From: Clarkia xantiana subsp. parviflora
Taxonomy: Eukaryota; Streptophyta; Magnoliopsida; Myrtales; Onagraceae
Length of the DNA stretch: 64,000 nucleotides
Reading direction: 5' to 3'
NCBI GenBank assembly: GCA_036873135.1
Contig: JAPTYO010000003.1
Location: 25,196,001-25,260,000, forward strand
Both the position numbers and the translations under genes were made by a program. Every line of letters begins with the position of its first letter. Within the stretch, counting starts at the first letter, position 1. The notes beneath the pieces were generated by a model. The model saw only the letters and a program-made list of their open reading frames with translations. It ran no database searches and was not told where the DNA came from. This document shows positions 35,341 through 46,900 of the stretch, one piece after another.

Positions 35341-37735
35341 TCAATTGATCCTCGGTCTCGAAGCAAATGTTTCCGCCACCAACAACGGGAAAGCTATGGT
35401 CGCATCGCAGTGCACCTACGGAAACAACAACAAAACCTCAACAACACAAAACCTTAAACAACATGTTTGGGTTTTAGGGATTCAGATCACATGTACCACT
35501 ATTCATACTCCAGATCGTGTCTCACCGTTAAGATTTTTATTTTAGAGTTCACCAATCCCAATTTACAAAATTAATTACACTAAGTGCACGTGTCAAATCA
35601 CAACGGCGATGCATTATCTGAAGCATAAAGAATGGAGCATGTGATCTGAATCCAATTTTAGTACCTTTACTGTTTTTGCAGAGCCACGTATTTTCCCCCA
35701 AGAGACGGCCTCATCCGGGCGAGCTCCGGAATCACTTCCATCAAACTCCTGTGCAGTGTTTATAAATACAGCAAAGTCTGCACCGTTACGCATCATATTA
35801 GCGTTGCAGATATGGTGCTTCGGGAGCCCACCTCCGAGGATAATCATCCCGGTTTTCCTAGGGTTTGCATGGACAGCTTCTCCGTTCATTGCTCGGATAT
35901 CTGTTCACGAGTTATATATAAGGTCAAGGAATGAGAGAATTTAGGGTTTAGGTTTAGATTTAGACAGAAAGAGAGGAACAACCTTGGATTATGTCTATAA
36001 TGAGACCGGGATTCTTGAAGGAATGGAAATACAACATGTCCCCAATTGAGCCATCTGTTAATCCGGGGCAGTATACCGGAATGTTATTCTGCAGAGAGAC
36101 CCATTTCAGCATCATGTCTTTCTATCTAAAGTCGAAAACTAAAACTAAATTCACATAACACCAAAGTATGATTCTTTCTTTAGGCTTTCGTTTCATCGAG
36201 AGCAATGAGGGTAAAATACCGACTTGCTTGCCCATTTCTTCATACACAAGGAAATGAAGCAGCAATAATTCATGCAGGATTGCAGGTTTATGCAATGATC
36301 ATGCTAGTAAATAAAATCTATACTAGTCGTAGCAAGTTGAAATTAAAGTTAAACTACGCATTAAATGATATTGAACAGCAATATAAAGAGACCGATTACT
36401 AAAACCAATCCATATGATCAAACTTAAGTCTTAAGCAGCTTGTTATTACCTTGTATGCCCAGAAAAGATATGAACTTTCATTCTTTATCTCCTTTCCAAG
36501 ACGTGCAATTAACTTGGATGGTGTCCACAAAATATTCTGCAAGATCCAAACAAGAACATTACTCACTTGGAAATCTTCTGTCTACTCGTATTGATCTAAC
36601 CGACACTAGTTTCATCCAAATACTTAAAACCGAAACAAACTGCGGTTTTTACCTCTTCCTTTTGTTCCTCCAACATCCGGTCAAAAATGGGAATGATCCA
36701 ATCCTCAAATTTACAGTAGTTATCATTGGGAACCAACAAATTACCAATGCGGTTGAGTCCCTGAGAGCGCAATAGAGCCCCGGGCAGTGAAAACTCGCCT
36801 CGGTATGTCGGGGCAAGGCATTTGATAAGATCTTCTTCTATACCACCAGTTGTTGTCACTATTACATCAACCTTCAGTAGTCATTGAAGAACAAAGTCCA
36901 AATACACTAAAGAAATTAATTTAATGAAATCAGAAGCATCCGTAAGTAGGGTTTTAAATCAAACAGGTATCTAAGATAACACGTGTTGACAAGTTGGTAT
37001 AGAGATAATTTTCGTGACTTTTAAGTACTAGAAAAGTCCAAATTGTTGCAACAATCGAAACTAGTTCTCCATTGACCTAGACCGGTCGAGCCCAGTATTA
37101 GGTCCGGCCATGGTTAGGTTCACCTGACCTAGCCATGTGCTCAACACGAGCTTAAGGTCCACTCAGATTTAGGTCCCAATTGACTTAGCCCTGTTCGAGC
37201 CCATGGCTAGGTACATGTTTGATTTTAAACCCTCAATAAGTATGAATGAAGAACATGAACAATTTACCATGTTATGCTCCACAAGATAACGAACAATATC
37301 TCTAACACCAGACGAGATCAGATTCGAAGTAAACCCTAGAAAGATTTTGCACTTCACTGACTTTCGATAAGCAGCATCTTTCTCCTCCTCACTGCAATCT
37401 TCAGCTATGGATTCATCAGCAAGGCTCCAATCTAGCTGAATCACAAAAAAATATCTCGATAACTCTACAGAAAACTACGAATTCAATTTCGATATCGGAT
37501 TACGCAATTTCTAAAAGCTGCGACGAACCATTTGATTGACTATTTCAATGGCTTCCCCGAGATTTGAAGCTTGGAATCCAGTGGAGACCATGGAGCGGAG
37601 TAGTTGACTGTAATCAACGCCTTTGTTGAAATCATAGCCTTCGATCTTCGGACGCTTGCCTTCGAGGCTCTCTGACTCCTTGAACACTGTGGCGTGTACG
37701 GCTGCTGGGAGGCTTGGCTTCAGTTCTTCCCCCAT
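35341..37735 (-). CDS. DHS: Deoxyhypusine synthase
   Basis: Exons in coding order: 37735-37529, 37435-37268, 36871-36653, 36536-36450, 36088-35983, 35900-35665, 35415-35341; 365 aa. The enzyme moves the aminobutyl group of spermidine onto one lysine of eIF5A in an NAD-dependent reaction in the cytosol. Seen in sequence: [73 protein letters not shown], and the active-site stretch [18 protein letters not shown] with the lysine that forms the enzyme-imine. IRAMN fits the IxxxN signature of DHS rather than the VxxxD reported for homospermidine synthase. The last exon is short but homologous ([17 protein letters not shown]) and ends ASRPRIN, without the longer tail of some orthologues. A hAT-type insertion starts 176 bp upstream. 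Confidence 0.95.
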
Positions 37736-37911
37736 TTGAACGGTTTTTTGCAGGAGGTGAGAGCTGATTGGAAATGGAGCAAGATGCTGCGTTCAAAGAG
37801 AAGAAGAAGCTCCGTTCTACTGCAAATCAGACTCCGCAGTGAAAGAGACGGCTGGGCTGGAGCCTATGACGGCCGGGTTTTGGTCATGGTCTTTTTTATC
37901 TCGGATTTAGT

Positions 37912-38552
37912 TAGTGCTGAACAGTAAACTCGAAACCTCGAAAAACCCGTCTCGAAAAACTCGGTCCCGAATAGATCCGAGCCCGAGCGGGTGGGACTTT
38001 TATTTTCAATTTGGGCTCGGGCTTTTGTGCCAAAATTCCGAAAAGTTCGAGCCCGTTCCGAATTTTTTTTTAATACTATATAAATATATATAATTATATA
38101 TATTCCCCACTAACTATAGTTAGTATCTAACTATCTAGTTAGTTGCTATCTTATTTAACTATCTAGTGGGTACTAATTACTATACAAGCAGAAAAGTACA
38201 ACTGTTGTTATTGTTCTCTCGTAAGTCGTACCCATCTCCATTATTTGGTTTCTACGCCTCCCTTTCGGTTTCTTCTTTTCCTCACGATTTGTATTCCTCT
38301 CAAGCTCCTAAAATGACGATGCGCCTCCCTCTCCAAATTCCAGCACTCCATCTTCCTCGATGTTTGAATTTTTTTTTTTTTTTTTTCAGATTTTTTTGTT
38401 AAAATTCGGGCTAGCCCGAACCCGAGTCCCGAAGTCCTGGCTCGGACGGGCCATTTTCCTCATTTTCGGGCTCGGGCTAAAAATTAGTGTCACGAAAATT
38501 TCGGGCTCCGGCTCAGGTAAAAGCCCGCCCGTCCCGGCCGAGCTCACCCCTA
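37912..38552. mobile_element. Non-autonomous hAT-type element upstream of DHS
   Basis: The 641-bp element has ends TAGTGCTG and CACCCCTA and an exact 8-bp duplication GATTTAGT (37904-37911 and 38553-38560). The 8-bp duplication and TAG-type ends fit hAT elements. Both subterminal regions are rich in GGGCTCGGGC and GAGCCCG motifs on opposite strands, as in transposase-binding arrays. The centre is AT-rich with ACTATCTAGTTAG-like repeats. No transposase is present. Confidence 0.85.
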
Positions 38553-38615
38553 GATTTAGTATCAAATAACTATAACTATTTGTCTATTTGATTCATTAAT
38601 TACATATATATTATT

Positions 38616-39137
38616 GGGTTAACAAGTCTTTTGATCCATGATGTTTGACGACTTTTGGTTTTGGACAATGATGTTTTTTTTTACCTAGTTTTGGTACCAT
38701 ATGTTTGCAGATTTTTTCTAGTTTTGGTCTAACCGTTACATTCCGTCCATTTTTTGACATGTTCAAGTCACGTGATCCACTCTAAACTTTAAATTTAGTC
38801 CCTCTAATACTTTCTTAACTTTTTTTTTGGTTCAATTTAGTCCCGAAGTTTCAAAATTGACCCCAATTGGACAATAGGTCCAATCGAATTTTTGAAACTT
38901 TGGGACTAAATTGAATAAAAAAAGGTTAGGAAAGTATTAGATGGACTAAATTGAACAAAATTGAAAGTTTAGGGTGGATCACGTGACTTATACATGTCAA
39001 AAAATGGACAGAATGTAACGGTTGGACCAAAACTAAAAAAAATCTGCAAACATATGGTACCAAAACTAGGAAAAAAAACATCTTGGACCAAAACCAAAAA
39101 ATGGTCAAACATCATGGACCAAAAGACCTGTTAACCC
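38616..39137. mobile_element. Foldback Mutator-type MITE
   Basis: The 522-bp element consists almost wholly of two inverted arms of about 240-250 bp. Its ends read GGGTTAACA and TGTTAACCC. It is flanked by exact 9-bp duplications TATATTATT (38607-38615 and 39138-39146). Arms share CATATGGTACCAAAACTAG on the right and its complement on the left. The transcript would be a long hairpin. Confidence 0.92.
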
Positions 39138-39299
39138 TATATTATTTAAAATATTCTATTCGGTGTTTAGTTAATAACATATTTGGTTTTGATAAACTTT
39201 GTATTAGCCCAAAATAACATAATTTGCAATTTTAATGAGATTATATTTTATATATGAATAAATCTGTTTAAATAGAAAAAAAAAGTAACTTTATGTGAA

Positions 39300-39810
39300 A
39301 CTACCACTGGTCCAATGTTGGTGGGTTCGACTCGAACCCAAGGTGGCCCAACCAGCACCAATCGGGGTCTGACTCGAACCCATCGGGGTTCGACACGAAC
39401 CTAATAGGGACTAAACCGATTCCATCGTGGTCTGATTAGAACTTCTTGTTTCAGAGGGCGAATCTATCAAACTTGATCAGCCGTCTACCCAATCCTATTC
39501 TATTCTGAGTCCACTCTTTCTGGTCACAAGTCTGTCATGAAACAGATCGAGAGGTACAGATCGAGAAGTAGACGGACCACTGCAAGCTTCAACTTCATTC
39601 AACTCCGAACCCATCAGTGTCCGATTCGAACCCGCTAGGGCCCAACTAGAACCCACGGGGACCAGCCCGAACCCCAATGACCCAATTTGAACCCATCCTG
39701 AACCCACTGGGATCCAACCCAAACCAACCGAGGCCCAACCCGAAACCACCGGGACTCCAACCCGAACTCATCAGGCCCCAACTCGAACCCACCGTGCCCA
39801 ACTTGAACTG
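39300..39810 (-). repeat. Degenerate minisatellite
   Basis: Imperfect units of about 22-26 bp resembling CCCAACTCGAACCCACCGGG are strung together at 39310-39440 and again at 39595-39800. They open reading frames on the minus strand with a Gly/Ser/Trp bias, which are by-products of the repeat. The rest of the spacer up to 40975 is AT-rich with no feature recognised other than the start of the next gene. Confidence 0.65.
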
Positions 39811-40975
39811 TCCAAATATCGCTTGAACTACAACTAACAATTTTGTTCGACTAACCATACGTCAGCTATTAATTTGCAACGATTTTGTTCATCACGTGGA
39901 CACGTGACTCATTTCGTATAAATTAGGCGATTTTTTTTACAAATGTAACAATTTATTCTCAAATAAACTTGAGCTATTAGTTCATCAACTATTCAAACAT
40001 CAACTAGCAAATCATTCTGATAATGGAAAATAATACATCTTCTAACAATTGAGTTCGACAGATTTCGATTCAATTATAAAATATTTTTTTCCTAAAAGTT
40101 GATAAATATTAATCATGCCCTATATCTAAAATCAGAATGATGCGGATACAAAAATAATTAGCAGAGCGTCTCAGCAAATAAAAGATGATACATGTCATAT
40201 GGATCATAAAATGTTGGATTCCACTACAAACCACTCGAGCTAAAATTGATTATTAAACATATATAGTCCGAACTATCTATGGGAAATTAGGATTAAAATT
40301 AAATATTTAAAAAGTAGAGATAAGAAAACGTTACTTATCGAGAGAAAATAAAACAACAAAATCCTTCCTTTCATTTTTTAAACTTTTAACATTTTTTTTA
40401 TAAGATTGAATAAAAACTTGATTTTGGCAAAACAAATAAAAACTTGATTGATTCGTTTATATAATTGTTAGTTGTTGGTGTGTATCAAAATTCAAAACTC
40501 TTTGATAATTAAGTAAGCATGCACGTTTAGTTAGTGGGTTTCTTTTTGGGCCAATTAGCTAGTTAGTGGGTTTGAAAATGTAAACTATACTGAAACTGAC
40601 AATTACCAGTCATGAGTTTCGTCTACACAGCCCATCTTCAACCCCAACCCAATCCAGATGGAGAAGAAGCTCCATTATTTCTCGATGCTCCTCACACCAT
40701 GCCCAAACAAGCTCAGAAGTCAGAAGAGGCCATTTCCCGCGCTTTCTCATTCTTCAGCTCCAACTCTCTACATTTCCACTTCAAATCAACGACTAAAGAC
40801 TCACTGTTCACTTTCCGGGAGTGAAAGCCCTAATTCCCTATGTTCTTCTACCTAGCTTGATTTGAATCTCCATGAACAGCACTACATTCATACGCGTATG
40901 ATTTCAGTTTTTGGCTGTAGTAATCGGCGATTCATTTGTTCCAGCAGTTAGGGTGAAATCAGAGCTCAATTGGCG

Positions 40976-43900
40976 ATGAATTCGAAGGTATTTCAGGGGA
41001 CGAACGTATTCATGTCTCGGAAACTCGTCCCCACGGAGTTATACGACACCCTCCGCGACGCGCTCGAGCAGAATGGAGCTGAGGTTCTTCTTTGCTGCGA
41101 TCCCGCGAGAAATGGTGCTCGAGATTATCACGTTATCTCTTCTTACGATCATGTAATTAATAGAACATAGTCTCTCAATTCATTGCTCTGGAGTTTGTAA
41201 CTTCGAATTCGTTTGTTGGACTTGATTGATGGATGGGGTTGTCTTTCAATTTGCAGGAGAAGTTCGAGGATCTTAGAGCTAAGGGGTGCAAGCTAGTCGG
41301 TACTGTTCTTATATTCATTCTTAATTTCTTATATTGCCGTTCTGTTTTATGTCAGGTTATTATCATACTCTACTTTGTCTTAGATAAGCTCGAAAGTCTA
41401 TAGATTCAAGAGTCATATGAGTGCCTCACTTACAGTTGTCTAAAGTTCTGTAGATGGAGTTACTTACCTGTCTCTATATATCTATAGACTATGCTTGGAG
41501 GCCTTGAATTTGTTTGCACAAGTTAATTCAGAAACCATATGATGGTTAAGATTCGCTAGATCTGGGACTTTCTGCAACTAAGATTTCCTGATGCATTTTG
41601 TTGGAGGCACTCTGAGAGCCGAGTCCAAGTCTGTTTCAGTAATTTGAGGGTATTTCAGGATCTTATGGTTGTAATAAGTAGATCATTATTATTAAGACAT
41701 TCTTTATTAACCTTCGATATCTGTGAAGTAAAATTAGTGATCCAAGCCGTTCAGGTGATTTTTGTAGTTAGGATTCTTTTTGAGTCACTAAATCTCATCT
41801 ATGTAAATGTACTTGATGTGATTGGCTTTAATGTTGCTATGGCTGTGAAAATTAAGTACCAGCAATGAACAAAAAGTGAAGCTCTACGAGAATAACATCA
41901 ATTAGATAGTGAAGTACCAATTTTGAGGATTTTACACAGAGTTATTTCTCTGCAGGTCCTAAGTGTGTGGTTTCCTGCGCAAAAGAAAGGAGATCTTTTC
42001 CCGATCAAGTGTATACTTGTTGCCTTGCTATGGATGGCGTCAAAATACTTGCATCTGGATTTGAAATGGATGAAAAGGTGTGGCTGATGACATGAACTTC
42101 CGACCGTATATTTAGATATCCAGACTGCTGACTTCTGGTTTTTCTTCTTATTGAATGAATGATTGCTTATTGACTTTTAGGACTATGAAGTCTATAAACT
42201 AGTAGACTGAGCTAATTTTTTTATAAATTCTTTCTTATCAATACTCACTGGAAGTAGTTTAGATACCTTTTTATTTGGCCAACAAGTAGTTTAGATACAT
42301 AGATCCTATTTTTTTTATAATGATTATGAGGAAACATAAGACTGAGGAATCCATGGTTTTTTTTCCTGTTTGCCGGAACTTATGGCAAACATGATGAAAT
42401 TGAGGTTTAACTTGGACTTGTGCGCTATGATACCATGTGAAAGTTTATACTAAACACCTAACCAACTGTCCTAATACCTTAAGGTGATAAGTGAATACGT
42501 GATATAATCTTTATTTCAACAACTATGATAAAATTTTACATGCTCTACGACTTTTACATTTAGTTGTTGCATACAGTTGCTCTGCATTTATTAAGCTTGC
42601 GTTGCTTAGAATGTTCTCGGGATGGGATACTGTTTGTGTATGAACACTGATATTTATACTGATTTTGCAGGCTGAAATCGAGAAATTAGTTACTTCAATG
42701 GGCGGGATCTTCCAAACTAAAACTTCCCCTGATGTTAGCTTTGTTATTGTGAAGAATGTTCTGGCCGCAAAGTACAAGGTTATGTTAGCTTCATGTTAGG
42801 TTTTGTTTTACAATTGGCACTACAATATGGGGTATCTTTGGGATCTATGTTTTGTTGATTATTGTATACATAAATAATCAGTACAAAATGTGGCTGATTT
42901 TTTTTTTTTTTTTATGTATTATTTATTGATTTTTCGCTTAAAGAAATGTGGCTGATGTAATGTATTCATAAATAATCAGTACAAATTTGGCTATTTAGTG
43001 CAATCATTGCAAGTTATCTGCAGCAAATCGATCTGCTGTTGAGTTTGTGTATTGCTATGGGTAGACCATTTTAATATAGCAAAATACCCTTTCTAGAGAG
43101 ACTTACTTTTCATTTGGCCAACATTTGAAAGCCTTATTTGTTGTTGCAAATGCTGTTTTCATGCAGTGGGCATTAAATACTCTGAAGAAGCCGGTTGTTT
43201 CCATGAATTGGCTATACCAGTGCCGCAAAGAGCATCGTATTGTCCCTCAGGACTCTTACCGAGTCCTCCCATTCAGTGGCTTGACAATTTGTGTTACTGG
43301 AACTCCTTCAGGCAAATTCACTTTTCTAGTACAGTACTTTACTTTTTACTTGAAATAAGTATTTGCTTATGATTGTGCTGGATCATCTCAGAGAAGAGGA
43401 AGGAGATGCAAAAACGTATTACAGAGAATGCTGGGACTTATTCTGCTGAACTGACCAAGGGGTGCACACATTTGATCGCAGAAATATCCTTTTTCAAGAT
43501 TTAAAGAAGTCACCTGCATATCGCAGTTTGTACTTTACTTTTATATATGGTACATGATAAAAGTTGTGGTCGTAGTGTGTAACATTAGGGCTTTATTACT
43601 CTAAAGTCAATGTCGTTTCTTTCTTTATTCTATGCTTTTACGTTAACTAAGTGTCTATAGGACCAATCCGTATCTTTGATGATCTCTTCAATTATGACTG
43701 CTTACTCTGTTCAGGTTAATTTTCTGCCAATGGTCAATATTCAACTTGCAAGTTGTTGTTATGGTCTTGCTTCTTGTTATTTGAGACACTTGCTTATCTA
43801 AGAGGTTTTCATCAATTATCTTTTTTACTTGGCTAATTCTCAGAAGGTGTCTCCTACTTGCTTTTGGTTCCAATCTCGTATGATTTCACTTTACATTGTA

Positions 43901-46900
43901 TCTTTGAAATTTGGTACTCTTAATTGCATCTGTTAATCAAGTCCTTGACTCTCTGTAAGCTCCTGAAGGAGATAAATACAAGGTTGCCAGAAAATGGGGC
44001 CACATTCAAGTTGTATCTCCGAAATGGCTTGAGCAATCACTTGCAAGGAGGGGTAATGACTTCTATTATGAATAGCCTCCTAAGTTTCAGCTCTATAACG
44101 GCCTATTTCATTTACTCCTTTAAGTTTTCTGACTCTGGATCTTTGTTTTGCTGATTTAGCCTGTCTTGACGAGGAGTCCTATCCTGTTCAGGGTGCTTCC
44201 CAATCTTCAAGGAAGACGGCTAGTGGCTGCTTGGTAAGGCAGCATAGCCAAGGTAAAGCAGTTAGAAATTCACAGACCGCCCCTGCTCCACAAGTCGGTG
44301 ATTCGAACTGTTCATCTGTTCCCATGACTGATAGTGCTGATCCAGATTTAGAAGCTACTCTTTCACAAAGTTTCTTATTCTTTTCAAATGCTCAAGAGCT
44401 TGCCGAGGATGACACCAGTAAAGTGCCAACTGTTCCTAGCCATAGTGAAATAAATCATGATGGTTGTGTTGCTGAAGACTCTCAAACAGACGACAATGAC
44501 CTGTATCTGTCAGAATGTAGATTAAGTTTTTTCGGTTTTGAGGCTTCTGAATTGCGTAAATTATTCAATATGGTTCGCAAAGGAGGCGCGTCCCGTTATG
44601 CCTCATTAAATGAAAGGCTGACACACATTATAGTTGGATGTCCTTCAGAACTGTAAGTACTCAAAACGTTATTCCAATGATTATTAATTATCTCCTCAGT
44701 TAGTCTTCTTCTCCTCCCCATGTTCAATTAATCTCCAACTAAGTTAAGATATTATCAACACATTATGGCATGGATATGTTGTGCATGATCTTTCTTTGCT
44801 ACTCTTTCTTCGACTCTGGATTATTTGATATATTGTCATGCATTAATGATACCTAGTAATTACCCAGAGAAAAGAAGGAGGTAAGAGGCATAGCTGCTCT
44901 GGGTACACTGAGTGTGGTCAGAAGTAGTTGGCTTGAAGACTGTGAACGTGAAGGGAGGGAAGTTCCTGTCCTGCCAAGGCACATCGCCTACGATCTACTT
45001 CTACCTAAAGGTTCACCTTCTATATGTTGAAGTACTTCATTATTCCTTTATATGATATTTTCGATAGTTCAAGTTATCTTTATAAGGGGTAACAAATGTC
45101 TGCCCAAAATCTTGGAGTTGGAAACTTTTTCAAGATCCAGCGAAAAAAGAGAGGAAACCTTTTCATTATTGTTCAGCCACCCTTTTAACATCTGTCTTAA
45201 AGGAAAAAACTCGGTAGCCCTTTAATAAGCCTTATGCCCTAATTTAATCTTCTATAATATTTAGCTTAGCTCTGTGGATAGATTTCACATCAAGGTTTTA
45301 TAGAACGTTTTTTCTTACTGCTGTTTATGTCGTAGTATCTTTCAATGTCATTCAGGTTCTCAGATTTCCAACAAAACAGCTGCTGTTGGTACAAGTGGAG
45401 TAAACCAAAGCATAAACAACACAAGTAAACTGGCCATACCTTCTGATGAGCCATTGGAAAATGCTAACAGCAGAACTACAGTATCTATAGATAAAAGTGA
45501 GTCTAAGCCAAACATAGACAATGGTGGTGCGAACAGTGCTAATGAGAGAGTGACGCCATCTATTCAAAAATTGGATTTTGCATCAAAAGATGCAACTAAA
45601 TTCCAAAGGAAGCTTTTGGTAGATCGCAACAGTCAGAGCAAGAAGTTGTCCAGTGTGTTCAATGCAAAAAGGTTCAGTTTCTCCAAATTGTTTCCTCAAG
45701 ATCGGGTAAGTTCTTTAATTGTTAAATATTAAAAATAACTGACGACGAAGTGTAATAGTCTGTTGCTCAGATTTTATGTAAAGTAGCTGTCAATTTGAAT
45801 TATTACCAGAAATTAACTTGGAGGCGTCTCAGTTTACGGAGTTGGCGTATTCAAATTAGAGACCATGAAGGAAGCAGCGTTATTTCTGTTTTTTTCTTGG
45901 GAATATAGGAGAACATTTGAGGGAAACTGGGTATATGGTTAAATGTAGTGTTCAGTTGTGTAAGATGTTGTATCGTTTTGTGGAAGTCATTCTCAAACCT
46001 TGATTTTTCGTTGATCTGGATACAGATGGAACCAATAAAGATAATGAATTGCTTATCTTAAAGCATGACAGCAGATTGTGGAACATCTTTTCTATCCTAC
46101 TTTAGAGGAAATTCCTCATCATTTTTCATTATCTTATAGTGAATGGGAAAGAGAAAGATATATCTATCTGTTTATAGCAGTTCAGTAAGTAAGAAACTTT
46201 GAAACCTCCAAATCTGAACTGTATGGTGGCTACTTAGAATCTCATATTAGATGCTCGTGAAATTGATTGTCCCCGAGTCTCAGTGCATATGTAGCACACT
46301 AGCACTTTCTATTTACCCTTTCAGACTCATTTATCTTGCTTCTCTAAGTGCCCTATTATTGTATTTACTCTTATAAACATTGCATTGTCCAGCGAGTTGA
46401 AATTATTGAGTGGATAAATCAAGGAGGCGGTGAGGTTGTAGAAGATCCTGGAATGCAGAGGGTGAATTTCATTGTTGAGTGCCATGGTGTTAAGCACAAA
46501 GTCGGTATCACCAAAAGCACTTTTGTGTCCAGTCACTGGGTTAAATCCTGTCTAGAGGTATGCTAAAAATTGCTCCGATGTTGCCTATAGTATTTTGCCT
46601 CTATATTCTTTCACTTTCCACTTGCAGGATTCATTTTTCATAAAGAGCTTAGTTCTGAGTCTTGGCAATTTAACGAGGAAGTTAGTTTAGCAGCAGGGAA
46701 TGTAAATCTAGTTATGAGCTCTTTATAATATGTGTTGGATTCATTCAGCCCAAAAACAATAATGTTACATGTACATGTTTTACTATAAATTTTTCCAATC
46801 TGGCACAGTACAGATTGTCTCTGTGTATGTGGTAATGCTATTGTCTTAATATAAGTATTATATTTGTAAATGATGATGCAATGGGAACTTTGTTTTGTAG

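Noticed and set aside
35614..35664. DHS ending [10 protein letters not shown]... as in the continuous frame
   Set aside because: This reads into intron 6. The real last exon at 35415-35341 encodes [17 protein letters not shown].
35341..37735. Homospermidine synthase instead of DHS
   Set aside because: IRAMN carries the DHS-type IxxxN signature and the whole protein follows DHS. No second copy is present to suggest a specialised paralogue.
39495..39858. Gly/Trp/Ser-rich minus-strand ORFs
   Set aside because: They are translations of the 22-26 bp minisatellite.
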